DNA from: Pleurotus djamor
Taxonomy: Eukaryota > Basidiomycota > Agaricomycetes > Agaricales > Pleurotaceae
Reading direction: 5' to 3'
Length of the DNA stretch: 64,000 bases
Assembly: GCA_029747585.1 (NCBI GenBank)
Contig: JAPEVF010000145.1
Location: 26,841-90,840, forward strand
Part shown: positions 46,266 through 58,110 of the stretch, in pieces
Numbering within the stretch: the first letter of the stretch is position 1
How the letters are laid out: each line of letters begins with the position of its first letter
Made by a program: the position numbers and the translations under genes
Notes under the pieces: generated by a model
Told to the model about the DNA's origin: nothing
Database searches by the model: none
The model's input: the letters and a program-made list of their open reading frames with translations, nothing else

Positions 46266-47939
46266 ATGGTACGCACTTTCCTGTGACCGCACACGTCTAT
46301 GATCTCTTCTTGACTATGGGTCTAGGGAACACTCGCTGACCCTCTGGCTCCTCAAAAAGCGATCGATGAGAAAATCGTGCATGAACTGAAAGAAGTTGCC
46401 GAACGTAACGATCGCATCAGGCTGTTGAGGACAGAACGAAACCAGTATTCCACCATCAACAAGATGCCAGACGAAGTTTGCCTACGTATCTTCCTCTGTG
46501 TGAAACTAGACGTGGAGGAGGGGCCCGCAGGAAGGCTGGAAGCAGAGAACCTCATGGGGCGCAAGTGGGCGCGTCCATATTGGTTCCATATCCTGTGGGT
46601 ATGTCGGTCGTGGCGAGAATTGGTCTTGGGTTGCCCTCAATTCTGGACCCTCGTGAACGTCGCCTCATTCCATCTACAGCGCATGCTCTCTCTCGCCCAA
46701 GGCCCTCGTGTTGATGTCTTACTGGACGAACCCCAACAGTTGCGCGAACCTTTTTGGCCTTCGGCTGAGAATGTTATATCCTCCAGGATCGACCAAATAA
46801 AAACTCTCGAAGCGCGGCTCGGTAGTTCATCAGGGCTATCGCGGCTTTTCAGTCTACCCTTGATTGGACATTTTCCGGTACTCAGGTGCTTCGCCCTTTC
46901 AGTTGAGCTGCACTCGCCCTCCCAGGATGTCAATAGCGCAATGGGAAATGCCGCATGGTGGATGATGCCCGCACTGAATTCTTTGGCCTTGTCGGGAAAC
47001 GTTCCTTCACTACCACAGCCCTCCTTTGCACCCCATCTAACCAAGCTCCACATCGATATCAACAGCTCTGTTTCGTGGTCGTGGGCTCTTGATGTCTTCC
47101 AACATTCCCCGCGCGTCGAAGAGGCTCTCATTCGGCCTCTAGGCCCTGAACCCGATGACTATGTCGGATCGCCTACCTCACTACCCTATCTTCGCACACT
47201 TAGTCTAAAGCTCAACTGTTCAAAGGCATTCGCCATCTTCGGATACCTTGATCTCCCAGCCGAAACCTCAATTACGGTCAGCAGCTGTTTCGACGAGATC
47301 GATGCCCCAATCGATCTCTCAAAGACTCTAGAAGCCGTCATTGCGCGATTCAGTTCTGCCTGTGACCCATCCCAGGTGGAACGGATTGCCATTTACTTCC
47401 GCCCTTTCTTCATATACATATACCGCCCTGGTGATGATTACAATTTGGACGAATCAGATGGCGAACCGTTCATCTATTTCAGCCTCCCAATATCGACGCA
47501 GGTTCCCGTCAGTTCCTACCTTCCTCTCTGCTTATCACTCCCCCTGGCCAAGACGAAGATTCTTTCGTTAGCAGGAGTAGATGAAACTTCGATACCGATG
47601 GCGCTATCGATCATGAGTACTGCTGGTCCCCTCAACACCCTGGAACTATGCCAGGATGTTGTCCCTCTTCTCACGCTTCTTTTCGCACCAGCTGATGCCG
47701 TTCTACCGTTGCTCCCCGCACTCGAGTACATCGTTCTCAAAGGATCATACGAAGGTGTGGATAACAGGTACGATAACAGCGACCTGAAGAACATCTTACC
47801 TGTTATGTTTCGACTTCTTCGGGAGCGTAGGAAACTAGGAATCCCGATACAAAGGTTGCAATGTTGGGACTGGGAGTGCGTACCCCGCTCAGTCATGAAG
47901 AAGCTGCGACGCCTTGTTGAGGTTGTTGAGGGAGACTGA
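46266..47939 (+). CDS. F-box/LRR protein, family 1, diverged
   Basis: ATG 46266-46268, intron 46269-46325 (GTACGC...TCTAG, 57 nt), exon 2 46326-47939; about 538 residues. Exon 2 starts GTLADPLAPQKAIDEKI, which aligns with FTDxAAQxxIDEKI of the relatives; Asp of TD is kept and Gln-Lys precede AID. The F-box-like block is NKMPDEVCLRIFLC and VCRSWRELVLGCPQFW. The body has FQHSPRVEEALIRPLG, PYLRTLSLKLNCSKA and a late PLAKTKILSLAGVDE; the end is LVEVVEGD, a shortened version of the VDWDG tail. The protein is intact and probably functional as an SCF adaptor. It is the first gene after the 2 kb empty interval. Confidence 0.83.
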
Positions 47940-48315
47940 GTAAAAATTAACGCTTCATATCTTTAGCTTAGTCCACGTTGGGTACGGCAGCACTCAGGGT
48001 ACAAAGAAATGAGGAAAATAAACCGAGATTCTTTCGACGTGCAGAATGATGCTAAGATGCCACGGAATTGGATACCTCCGAAGTCATTACATCTAGGTCT
48101 AAGCGAAGCTGCGAGAAGGACCGGCGAGATCAGGACGCCTGGACTTGAAGAGAATTTATGCTTCGTTCAGCAGTTCTGGTGCATACGAAGGTGCATCACC
48201 GCGAACGAACCGCTGAAATCTGACATCAGGCATGTCATCAACCTCGAAGCCTCAAGCTATNAAAAAAACCGCGTCGGTTGAAAGGGAATCACCGTCGCAC
48301 TTTGATCACTCACCC
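47940..48315. other. Intergenic
   Basis: About 375 bases. One N at 48261 beside an A-run. No supported gene. Confidence 0.4.
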
Positions 48316-49372
48316 ATGCGAGTATTTGTCCCTGTCATCGGTACTCTGGTCTTCCTGAGAGTCGTCCTCGGCCTTGGCCTCTCGCCAGGACAAATAACCG
48401 ACTTCGTCACGTTCGGCGACTCCTACACGGACGTCGTAACCCGCGGTGACGGACCCGAGAGTCTAGCCTGGCCAACGTACGTCGAAAGGCTCACCGGCGC
48501 GAAACTCCACCCATTCGCGAAATCTGGTGCTACCTGCGCCGTCAACATCACCTTCCAATCCGCATCGATTTTTGAGTACCAGCTCCCGGAGTACTTCAAG
48601 TGGATCAAAGCTGCGAATGGGAGTACGGTGGATCTGGATCCGTTGAGGACCGTGTATACGCTGTGGATTGGGACCAATGACGTTGGGAGGAATTCGCTTT
48701 TGACGGGAAAAAGCAAGGCTTCTATTGTTGACGTTGTCAATTGTTCGGTCAGCTGGGTAAAGACGCTGTACGATAGCGGGGCACGCAATTTCATCTTCCA
48801 AAATGTAAGCCATCGAAATTTTATGCTTTCGAGGGGAACAGACCGTAGGCTTAACAATCCTTGAAAGATGATACCGCTGCAACTGGCCCCGACTTACTAC
48901 GGTGACATCTTCATGAAGGAGCTCGTCCTGTCGGGTAATGAGATCGCCAAATTGATGCTCAAGGATTTGGCGAGAGGCTTGGATTGCGCACACATCGGTA
49001 AGGGGGTATGAATACGAGCGATACTAGACTTACTTACTGAAGTGTCGTTAGGGCTATTTGATTCCTACGGTCTCTTCTGGGATATGTTCTACCAACCCAA
49101 GTTGTACCTGAACGGGACCGTGGCTCCAAACGTTCGTGGCGTCATCAGCGGAAACAACAACGCGCGAGGAGCGGCGAGAGATAGTTATCTGTGGTAAGTC
49201 ATTTCATCGAACTGGATTCTTGGGACGAGGAGAATGGGAGGCTTACACGGATGATGAACCGCGCAGGTATAATTCTGGACATCCAAGTGAGCAGGCGGAT
49301 AGGATCGTCGCCAGGGAGATCGGTGCTGCAATTGCCGGGAATGATACTCAATGGATAACGTGGTTCAGTTAG
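48316..49372 (+). CDS. GDSL-type lipase/esterase, secreted (SGNH family)
   Basis: Four exons: 48316-48804, 48868-48997, 49052-49193, 49267-49372; 288 residues. A hydrophobic N-terminus (VFVPVIGTLVFLRVVLGLG, about residues 2-21) is a likely signal peptide. Block I reads DFVTFGDSYTDV, giving the nucleophilic Ser in GDS. Block III-type LWIGTNDVGRN has the Asn of the oxyanion hole. The last exon reads YNSGHPSEQADRIVAREI with the His of the catalytic pair. By family knowledge such enzymes (CE16-like) deacetylate carbohydrates or hydrolyse short esters outside the cell; the substrate here is unknown. Putative N-glycosylation sites include NITF, NGST and NCSVS. The frame is continuous over all exons. 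Confidence 0.88.
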
Positions 49373-50111
49373 ATAAAGTGGATGAGCCCGACTAACTACC
49401 CTATAGTCGAAGGTCGAATCTGATGATGGATATTCAAACGAGCACAAGCGTACCGCATGAACGGTAACAACGTCAAAACTGACTGGACTAGGTAGCTAGG
49501 GCCAACTTGATGTGAGCATACTGAAGACGGACGTACTAGACAGAGTACGCTACTCACCCTGCTCTGAGACTGACACATGTGTAATCACCCTCAAGAGGGG
49601 CGGACAATCGCGTGTGTTAAGGTGACCGAGGCATTCCAACAACTTGTCCTCGCGTATTGACGTGTCCAAGACAATGGGCTGAGTCCCATGAAGACCAACG
49701 TTCAGATTCGGTTCAGTAGTAATCGGACAACTCGACCTTTTACACCAGCAGTTCCGGAGCCATCTTCACGTCCTTAGTCGCCGAACTGCATCTGTGCGAG
49801 CCTCGTTCGCCGGGTTGTGATCATGCCCTCGCCCAGTAGCAGTTAGCAGACTGTAGAATAAAGAAACAAGGACCGCATCGGTCGCACCATCTAGAAAACT
49901 GGCGAATGAGCTTGGGAAAGAAGAGTCCATGCAACTCAACATGCATGATTTGTGCATGATGGAAGAAGGGAAGGGTCCATGGATACCCGGAGAACGTGAT
50001 CGTGCCTTGTATTCCCACGGACCATCCACTGTCCACCTCGGAAATGTGCTGCGTCACATGCATTCATATCCAGCAATATCTTTCCCAACGACCACGAGCT
50101 GCGGCTCCTCG
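49373..50111. other. Intergenic
   Basis: About 740 bases containing the 3' end of the esterase gene and the promoter of the next gene. No gene supported. Confidence 0.4.
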
Positions 50112-51670
50112 ATGCCCTCAAGATTCCCTGCTTCGCTCCTTCTCCTCCTCGTACTTTTGCTCTCGTCGTCAATTTCGCTGGTCAAGTCAGCGGCGACAGA
50201 GAAAGCCCAAGAAAAGCCGTGTACCATCCATCAAGACGGCAAATTCTATGACTTGACGCCGCTTCAAGCTAGGTATGCTCTTAGCTTCGTGCTTGTGAAT
50301 AGAGGGACTGATTGCTTGTATTGCTACAGTAAAGACTATGAATTTAAGACGCGGGGAGGTCACCAGGTCGTCTTGAATGTCTGTCGCTCGGTTAGGCACG
50401 AGACCTGGGGATTGGACGTGGAAGATCCAAGCGAAGTGGGTGCGTTCATACGCAAAGACCACGGCGACTTTTCAATGGGGTCAGTACCTCCATACTTTCT
50501 TCAACGCGTACCCACACTAACACCCAACACCACCAGAAAAGTCAACCGAACCCTCTCCGTCAAACCTCCAACCTCGTCCTCTCCAAATCCATCAATCCAA
50601 CTAACCTACGCCTCTGGCTCTCTTTGCAAATCCAGCGACTCCATGCACGCACAAACGACTATCGAATTCATCTGCGATACGTCCGTATTTTCCGCTGGTA
50701 CACCCAACTTGGTCGCGCAGTTCCCGCCAGAAGATGATTTGGCGTGTGGGTTTTATGTTGAGTGGAGGACACATGTGGCGTGTCCGACCGGGGAGAGGGG
50801 CGTTGCGGGGGTGTTTTCGATGTTTTTCATGACGTGCGTGTTACCTTCTTATCTTTGAAGTTGGATATGTGCTGATATTCTGGCTTGGACAGCGCACTCA
50901 TCCTCACGATGCTGTACCTGGTCATTGGGATACTGCATAACCGCTTCGTCCTTCACCTCCAAGGATACGACCAGATCCCCCAGTTTTCTCTCTCGTCGAT
51001 GCGGTATCATGTATCACATTTCGTGGAATGGATGAAGGAAGTATGGCAGACTGGGAGGTTCGAGTTACCCGGTGGCGGGAGCTTGGGTGGTGGTGGAGGA
51101 TTCGGTGGATTCGGTGGAAGGAGGGAGGACGTCAATCCCGTCAGCCATCAAGCAGGTGTTCGACCGACGCCAACACCAGCTCCAGGTCCGAACGCGATCG
51201 CTCAGCCCTCCGCTGCTGCTCCAGGATTCGGTAACAAGGCGAATCCGTTCAGCCACCAGGCTCAAGCTCACGCTCAATCCCAAGGCGGCGGTAGTGGCTT
51301 CGTCCGACCAACACCATCATCGACATCGAAACCAACACCACCACTTCCTTCTTCCACCATAACCCCCTTCTCTGATACCGCGCCTGAGCAAGCTCCCAAG
51401 TCGCTCTCTTCACCGCCAGAAGAGAGGAAGACACACAATAGCGGTCGTGTCGGTGCTGGGGTGTTTAGCGTTGAAGATGAAGCGGACGATGAAGATGGAG
51501 GACAGGAGTTGGTTGATGTACCTTCTTCGACGTCAACATCAACACCAACGCCCGCTGCTCCTCCTCATGCCGCCCCCGCGACTGCTGCACCTCAGGGTTC
51601 TTCTGCGGACGTCGCAGGTGTTCGTGGTAGGGGAGTGGGTATGGACTCGGAGGGTGTCATACGACTTTGA
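50112..51670 (+). CDS. ATG27-like membrane protein with MRH (mannose-6-phosphate receptor homology) domain
   Basis: Four exons: 50112-50272, 50330-50479, 50537-50833, 50893-51670; about 461 residues. Signal peptide at residues 1-30 (LLLLLVLLLSSSISL). The luminal part starts CTIHQDGKFYDLTPL and continues KDYEFKTRGGHQVVLNVC, ETWGLDV, LTYASGSLC, TIEFICD, FYVEWRTHVACP: the cysteine-spaced pattern of MRH/ATG27 proteins. One membrane helix spans the exon 3/4 junction (FSMFFMTALILTMLYLVIG), then a cytosolic region with DQIPQFSLSSMRYHVSHFVEW, a Gly-rich stretch (GGGSLGGGGGFGGFGG), and a long Pro/Ser/Thr-rich tail with an acidic patch (EDEADDEDGGQE). By family knowledge it acts in Golgi/endosome to vacuole trafficking. 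Similar to yeast Atg27/Mrl1 in layout; the exact orthology is not settled. Confidence 0.78.
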
Positions 51671-52450
51671 CCACCCGTCTACCTTCATCCTTCTTCGCTG
51701 CTCTCCATAGTTCCGTACTTTTTATTCCATAGTTATTCGTCTTGCTTCCCGCGTCGCTGCTTCATGCGCTTCCATACCTTCCTGCCGCCCCGTTCAAGTA
51801 CTTACCTTTCCTTCTGCATCCGTGGACTTTACAGAGCTGAAGTGCTCCTCATCTCGCCTTTCTCTCCATACGACACGTCGTGTAGCGTAGTTGCCTATGG
51901 TTCAGAGATTCGACCGCAAATGCGAACAAGATGGGATTGCTATGTATGTGAACGGTAAATAGATGATGTAGACTGTAACTTGATGAAGACAAGAAGAGAC
52001 ATGAATGATGAAATCATGAGACTATAGCGACGATGAGGAGCATGTACTCTACGCTGGTACTACTGATGGGATGGGTATGGACACGGGGAGTACTATAGAG
52101 TACGAAAATGTCGCAAGAAAAGCAGATTCATTTGAAAAGCGGTAGAGTATGTGCAGGTAGAGAAAGATAAGGAAGATATTGTGTGGCAAGGACGGAAAGG
52201 ACGAAAAAAGAAAAGACAGAACAGGGTAGGGAAAACGACGAAGGGAGGGGAGAGGAGGTTTGCACGACGATTCCGGGAAGAAGGGAAGAACACATGCGTA
52301 CAAACACGATGGGGGAGACGGGAGGGGTTACTAACCCTTCTTCCGACACATCCTTCGGCTCCTTCGTATTTTCCAATAACCAGCTCATCAGCCTAACCAA
52401 CCAACCATCTCTCTGTCCCTCCCATTTTCCCGTGTTCCTTAATCCTTCCT
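51671..52450 (+). repeat. 3' flank of the ATG27-like gene, duplicated at about 57.3-58.1 kb
   Basis: Segments such as the one near 51960-52160 (gatgaagacaagaag ... tactgatgggatgg ... acacggggagtact ... cgaaaatgtcgcaa) recur in the same order at 57546-57720. This shows the duplication runs beyond the coding region. Confidence 0.7.
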
Positions 52451-52519
52451 TCTCTTAGTCCCAGACTGCGATGCCGGAACCAAGGACCAAGGTCTTTCTG
52501 CGCGTCGTCGGATTGTCGT

Positions 52520-53640
52520 AGGGGTGGTTGGTTGCTGGCTCGTATCGGATCCCTCATCGACAAATACGACATTCACGGTCTCCTCTACTCCTCCACCTTC
52601 GCGGATGCGATGCGACTTGAAGTCGAAATTCCGTAGGTTTTTGCCTCGAAGACGATCAGTATTATTGGAAGGCAGCTACGCCTGTAGGATGTTGGTAAAC
52701 CCGAGTAGGAAGTACTATCCACCAATTAGACCCAAGATCCCAAGAAAAACAGCTGCTCTCGAAACAGACCTTCAAGTTCATCCAACCGAACCGAACCATA
52801 GGGACATTATCTCTCAAGCAACCAAGCCTTTCGCTACCGTACGCTTCCTGTAATCGATGGAAGGGCTCGTTACGGGGAATACTGCCTCAATGTGTATATG
52901 TGTCTGAGATGATCTTGAAGTCGAATTTTCGGAGGTGATCGTACGACGACAGCAGGACGGATAAATGGCAATCAAGGGTAATGGTGGTAGATGGTTTGTT
53001 GGATATACTAAGAAGTCGGGTAAGTGTTTTGACAGACTATCAAGGGAGAGGGGTGTACCATATCCAGGTTAACCATATGTGGTCTCCTTGTATCGCAGCT
53101 CGATTTCCTCGCATCAAACCACGTCAGATCCATTTCGATCCCATTCCATAACCATCCTAGGATCTACCAGGGCCTCCTGATAGCCTGTACGTGTCCCTAG
53201 GAGCAGCGTAAATGGGGATTACATGGGCTGCGGGGTGTGGCTTTCGCTAAGTTTTTGAGGACGAGCGAACTTGGCCGTGCCGTGTGAACGACGGCTGTGG
53301 ACGTGAAGCGAACAGGAGCGCGTGGTAGGTCTATTAGTATACTAGATGAGGAGGACTGTGATGAGTAGGTGGATCAACATGGACACGGGCAATCGACGCA
53401 CCTGACCATCCTTGTCTTCGCCCAACGCGGCCACTAGCAGTACTCTGCCGGGACCAGTTGTCCTTCGTTGCGTCGCATAGAAAAAAGCTCCCCGTATTTT
53501 GTGGTCGGATATGACAGACGAGGCCAGTCAGAGCGCGTGGAGGTCCTTTGGGTGCTGTTCGACGGGTGTAGGTTTTTCTCAAATCTTTAGCCGGGGTAAC
53601 TACCGGTAGCAATGTCCAACGCACACATGCCACCCATAGG
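52520..53640 (-). repeat. Decayed unit R1 of a three-copy repeat
   Basis: Shares with R2 and R3, in the same order: a block near 52650-52800, a block near 53020-53230 (gtaagtgttt ... tcaagggagaggggtgtacca ... aaaccacgtcagat ... cgtacgtgtccc), and a block near 53331-53640 (agtatactagatga ... ggccagtcagagcg ... ctaccggtag ... gtccaa). On the minus strand it reads like the remains of a short protein (MGGMCALDIATG, later LTWFDARKSSC), but stops interrupt it and one splice site is lost. Origin not recognised. Confidence 0.6.
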
Positions 53641-53649
53641 AAGGTTGAG

Positions 53650-54765
53650 AACTCGAAATTTCAAGTTCGCCGTTGCGTAGCGGATTCCCAATAGATTTGG
53701 CGTCGCAAAATTCCTCAGGTTCTGATTCGAAGACGGTCGGTATCGTTAGAAGGAAGGTCCGCCTGTAGGCTGTTGGTAAGCCCCAGTAGGCAGCACTATG
53801 CAGCGATTAGACATAGGCGTTGAGGTAGATAGATGCTCGCGAAATTTACCTTCATTCAACCGAACCAATAACGGAGTATCCCTTTAGCAGCTAGGCTTTT
53901 CACTCTTTTTCGTTTCTTGTCCTCGAGGACATGGTTCGGTACACCTAATACTGCTTTCGTGCGTATGAGATCATGACATGGTCTTGAGGTCCGAATGTCG
54001 GAGATGATCGTCCCAGGACGCCAGGACGACGGGAAGGGACTCGAAGTGAACCCAAAGGATAAGGAAATCCAGGGTGATGGTGGTATATAGTTGGTTCAGT
54101 GTACTGGGACAATGTGTAAGTGTTTTTGATAGACTATCAAGGGAAGAGGGGCGTACCATTTCCACATAAATCGCAACTGGTCTCCTTGAACCGCAGCTCG
54201 ATTTTCTTGGGTAGAACCACGTCAAATCCATTTCGATCCCATTCCATAGCCACCCTAGTTTCTTTACTAGGACCTCCTGATGGCTCGTACGTGTCCCAGG
54301 AACTGCGTAAATGGGCATTGCATGTGCCGCGACGAGTAGCTTTCGCTATANTTTTTTTTCGAACGGGCGGTGAACTTGGCTATGCAGTAGTGGCGAATTG
54401 AAGCGACCAGAAGCGAGTAGAAAGTATATAAGTGTACTAGATGATGAAGACCGCAATGAGTAGGTGATTCAATATGACGACGTGATCAACACACCTCGCA
54501 CATCTTTGCATTTGCCCATAATTAACGCGGCCGCAGGCGATACTCTTCCACTAGAGCCAGCTATCTCCACTTCGCATCGCAAACACAGAAGCTTTCCATG
54601 TTTTCCGGCTAAACACGACCGACGAAGCCAGTCAGAGCGTTTGGGAATCGAATTGGGAACATCGACGCGGTTTTAGGTTTTCTCGAGGTTTTACACGGGG
54701 CAACTACCGGTAGTGAAGCCCAATGTACAGATTCCAGCCATGATGAGGAAGACGACCTGAGATCA
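53650..54765 (-). repeat. Decayed unit R2 of a three-copy repeat
   Basis: Same order of blocks as R1; it is the copy with the longest open minus-strand segments (AVPGTRTSHQEVLVKK, EIDLTWFYPRK-like, about 53971-54318) and a conserved start (MAGICTLGFTTGSCP). R1 and R2 lie head to tail with about a 1.1 kb period. One N (54351) sits at a T-run. Confidence 0.6.
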
Positions 54766-54828
54766 TTGTCAAGGAATTGGGGCTGTCGATGTGGTTGCGA
54801 CGTGGATGGAGGAAAAAGCAAAGTTCAG

Positions 54829-55018
54829 CGAGCGCCAATTCGAGCGCCGGTAATCGTCTTGATCCGCAACTTCCAACTAGGTACGATTTTCGCGTGTGGT
54901 TGGCATGCATTATTCTGTTCTCAAGGCTGCTTCCTCTCAAACTCATGCTACGCGAGTAGATTCCTCGTATATAGTCTAGGAAATCGGCTCAACTCTCCTT
55001 GATTGGATCAATTCATCG
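54829..55018 (+). promoter_or_regulatory. Conserved 5' flank of F-box gene 55019
   Basis: About 190 bases that are highly similar to 59531-59705 upstream of the sister gene, including gcgccaattcgaRcgcc, gatccgcaacttccaac, aggtacgattttcg and attggatcaattcatcg just before the ATG. The similarity covers the whole promoter and 5' UTR interval. Confidence 0.6.
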
Positions 55019-56863
55019 ATGGTATGCATTTTCCATCTTCATTTTCAATCCTTTCCTAATGAACCGTTCCTCTGCTGATTTTTTTTCCAGCCCGTATACA
55101 CCGACCACGCGGCTCAGCAAGCCATCGACGATGAAGTCAAAGAGTGTCAAGAGCGTATACGCACGCTGCTCACCCGACGGAACTCTTACGCCGCCATCTC
55201 ACACCTCCCCAATGAAATCATGGCACAGATATTTACAGCATGTCGTGCAGAGAGTCCAACACCTCGTAAAACCTCACGTATCCTATTGACTATCTCCGCC
55301 GTATGCTCTCACTGGCGACACATCGCTCTCGGCGCACCTTGTTTGTGGTCGATGCTATCCCTCGATGAAGCACCATATTTGACCCTCACGCTTGCCCGTC
55401 GGTCGAAGAGTGCACCACTGACCGTGAACTGCCCTGCAGGGGCTTATAATAGAAGAGATCAACGTCTTAACATCCTATTAGCCATCCTTGTTGAAGAGAC
55501 CCACCGGTTCGAAGACGTCGTTTTCCACACTGACGTGACGGATATATTCTCTCTCGTCTCACTATTGCTCCCTACGAACGACGATCTACGCGCTCCGCTT
55601 CTTCGCTCGCTGGTACTCGAAGCTCATACGTATGCATCCGCCGAACCTCCGAGTCCACACATGTTAGCGCGGTTCTGGACGGACCTACGGTCTCTTCGGA
55701 CACTACGGCTTCGTCATACTCTGCCGATGGAGGTAGCGATATCTCATATGCCCGCCTTGACATGGCTCAGTATACACGTTGCATCTGTACGTACCGGCCA
55801 CGCACATCAGCATCAGTTATCCACTTCATGGGTCCTCAGTATCCTGCGCCAAACGCCTCTCATTGAGCATGTGGACATCAGCACCATTTCATCTGGTGAT
55901 CCAACCACCTCCTCCACCATTCCACCGACTTTATCCACCCCAAACTCAACAGATCCAATAGATCTCCCCCTCCTAACATCCCTCGCGTTGACATTCACGT
56001 CTATCGAGGATTCTAAAGTCGTAAAATACATCACGTTTCCAAGCTCAACCTGTGTGTCTCTCACCTACGACAACGACAACGATGATCCTGGATTGCAAGT
56101 GGGCGTTTCGACCGCGACTCCAAGTCAACCAATTCAGACTCTCAAAGGCATCATATCAAGACTATCACACCTCGTCTTTTCCAACACCGATACCGATACT
56201 CATACTCATACTCATACAGCCACAGACCCAGAGTTCATCGACCTCTACATGTCGATACACGAGGTCGAACGTCTCGATGATTCCGAGTTCGAAATGGAAG
56301 TCTCCGCAAGCTCGGTTGGACGCTCCCGACTCTACTTCGTCCTGCAACGCTTCCCCTCTTCAACGCGGAGACACGCTAACCTCGTTGGAGCGCTCCAGTT
56401 GGACCGGATACGCGATCTCACGCTGTATGGATTGGGAGAGGAAGATGTCGTGGGTTGGTGTGGGGTTCTTTCGAGTCTTGTTAATTTGAAGAGTATGATG
56501 TTGGATAGGGTGGGTGTTTTACGTGGCCTGGCACCTTCCACCGCTTCATCATCCACCTCAAACTCAAACATCACATCCACCTCCACGAACTCGCATCTCC
56601 CCACTCCAGACTTAAAAACACTCGTCATCCACCAAGACCCCACAGCGACTCCAGAAGACTGGTCAACATTCATCCAAACATGCCGTCTTCGATCCCACCA
56701 CAGTGCGCCAAAGTTGGATATCAAGATACATGTACGTGATAACGATGTGGGTGATGAGGATGATGATTGGGAGCGTGTGCGCTCTGGCAGTGTGGATGTG
56801 GATGTGGAGGGTTTGTCGAGGTATGCGAAGATTGAATTTGAGTGGGAGGAGGATGAGGAGTAG
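55019..56863 (+). CDS. F-box/LRR protein, family 1, tandem pair member 1
   Basis: ATG 55019-55021, intron 55022-55090 (GTATGC...TCCAG, 69 nt), exon 2 55091-56863; about 591 residues. Exon 2 starts PVYTDHAAQQAIDDEV, followed by ISHLPNEIMAQIF, AVCSHWRHIALGAPCLW, the F-box-like region. The leucine-rich body includes WTDLRSLRTLRLRH, TLVLRQTPLIEH-like motifs and FEDVVFHTDVTDIF. An imperfect dipeptide run DTDTHTHTHTATD (56188-56230) and a Ser/Thr/Asn-rich segment near residue 480 mark low-complexity inserts. The end is acidic (EFEWEEDEE). The sister gene at 59706 has the same layout. Predicted SCF adaptor. No break. Confidence 0.86.
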
Positions 56864-56984
56864 GAGTGATGATTAAATGAGGACCAATGGTGAGGATGGG
56901 AATGTGAATGAGAATGGGGCTGAGGACGAAGATGGTGACGAGGGTTGCTGGGGTGGTGGTCGTCTTAGTGATGGATTGTCTCTC

Positions 56985-57330
56985 CGAGTCCTCGATGTGG
57001 TACCATGTATCGCATTTCGTGGAATGGGCCAAGGAAGTATGGCAGACTGGGAGGTTCGAGCTACCTGGTGGCGGGAGCTTGGGTGGAAGTGGAGGGCTGG
57101 GAGGATTCGGTGGAATGGGAGAAGACGTCAATCCTGTTAGCCGTCGAGTTGCTGTTCGGTCAACGTCAGTGCCAGCGTTGGGTTCGAACTCGAACGGTCA
57201 ACCCTCCGCGGCTGCTCCTGCTCCTGGATTCAGTAGTAACAAGAGGATATGGACTCAGAAGGTGTCATACGACTTTCACTCCGTCTACCTGTGTTCCGTG
57301 GCTCCGTACTCTGCATTTTGATTCCAGTCT
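56985..57330 (+). pseudogene. Fragment of the ATG27-like gene (3' part, internally deleted)
   Basis: From about 56990 the sequence reads YHVSHFVEWAKEVWQTGR, then the Gly-rich stretch GGGSLGGSGGLGGFGG, then EDVNPVSRRV, matching the ATG27-like gene from about 51003 on. Near 57240 it jumps from SNK to the last coding bases of the source gene (ggatatggactcagaaggtgtcatacgactt), so most of the Pro/Ser-rich tail is missing. There is no start, signal peptide, MRH part or helix. It is the beginning of the second duplication unit. Confidence 0.8.
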
Positions 57331-58110
57331 TACTTACCGCGTTGCTGCTCTATATACGCTTTCATAACTCCACCACCGCCCTCGCAAGTGCTCATCTTGA
57401 CTGCCGAGTCCGAGTCCAGAGAGTCGAAGCAGCTCCTCAGCCCGCTTAGTGTAGTTTCATATGTACGGGAAGACGACAAGTAGGTTCAGAAATTCGGCCA
57501 CAAATGTGAACGAGATGTGATTGCCACGTCTATGAACGGTGGATAAATGATGTGCTGTAACTCGATGAAGACAAGAAGCCTAGACATGGGATGATGAGAC
57601 GACAGCGACGGCGAGGAATGTGCGCAAAGAGTATGTACACTGGCATTACTGATGGGATGGTTATGAACACGGGGAGTACTACTCTACGAAAATGTCGCAA
57701 AAAAGGAAGGCTTGCTTGAAGGGCGGTATGACATGAATATGCGCAGATAAAGGAAAACGAGAACAATAAGAAAGTAAGGCACGGATCAAACAGGGCTAAG
57801 AAAAAAACGAAGAAAGAGGGAGGTATGTACGACGACTTGAAGAGGACATGGAGTAACGCGAGGAAGAGGAGACGAGAAATGTCCGAAAACATATGTACGT
57901 CCAACGTTGTACACCTCCAGTTGCGTTCTGCGTCGACGTCGGTCCATGCGTAGGAAAAGAGTGGAGGATACAGGAAGGCCGGCACTTCTTCCAACATATC
58001 CTTCTGTTCCTTGGCCTCCTCCAGTTCTTCGACAACCATCCTTCGTCTGTCTCTGGTTCATCCTGACAGGTCCTCCGTGACACACGCGAGTCAAGCACGA
58101 AGGTGCCTTC
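57331..58110 (+). repeat. Second copy of the ATG27 3' flank
   Basis: Corresponds in order to 51680-52450, including the 'tactgatgggatgg' and 'cgaaaatgtcgcaa' blocks and the T/C-rich stretches near 57760-57830. No gene of its own is supported. Confidence 0.65.
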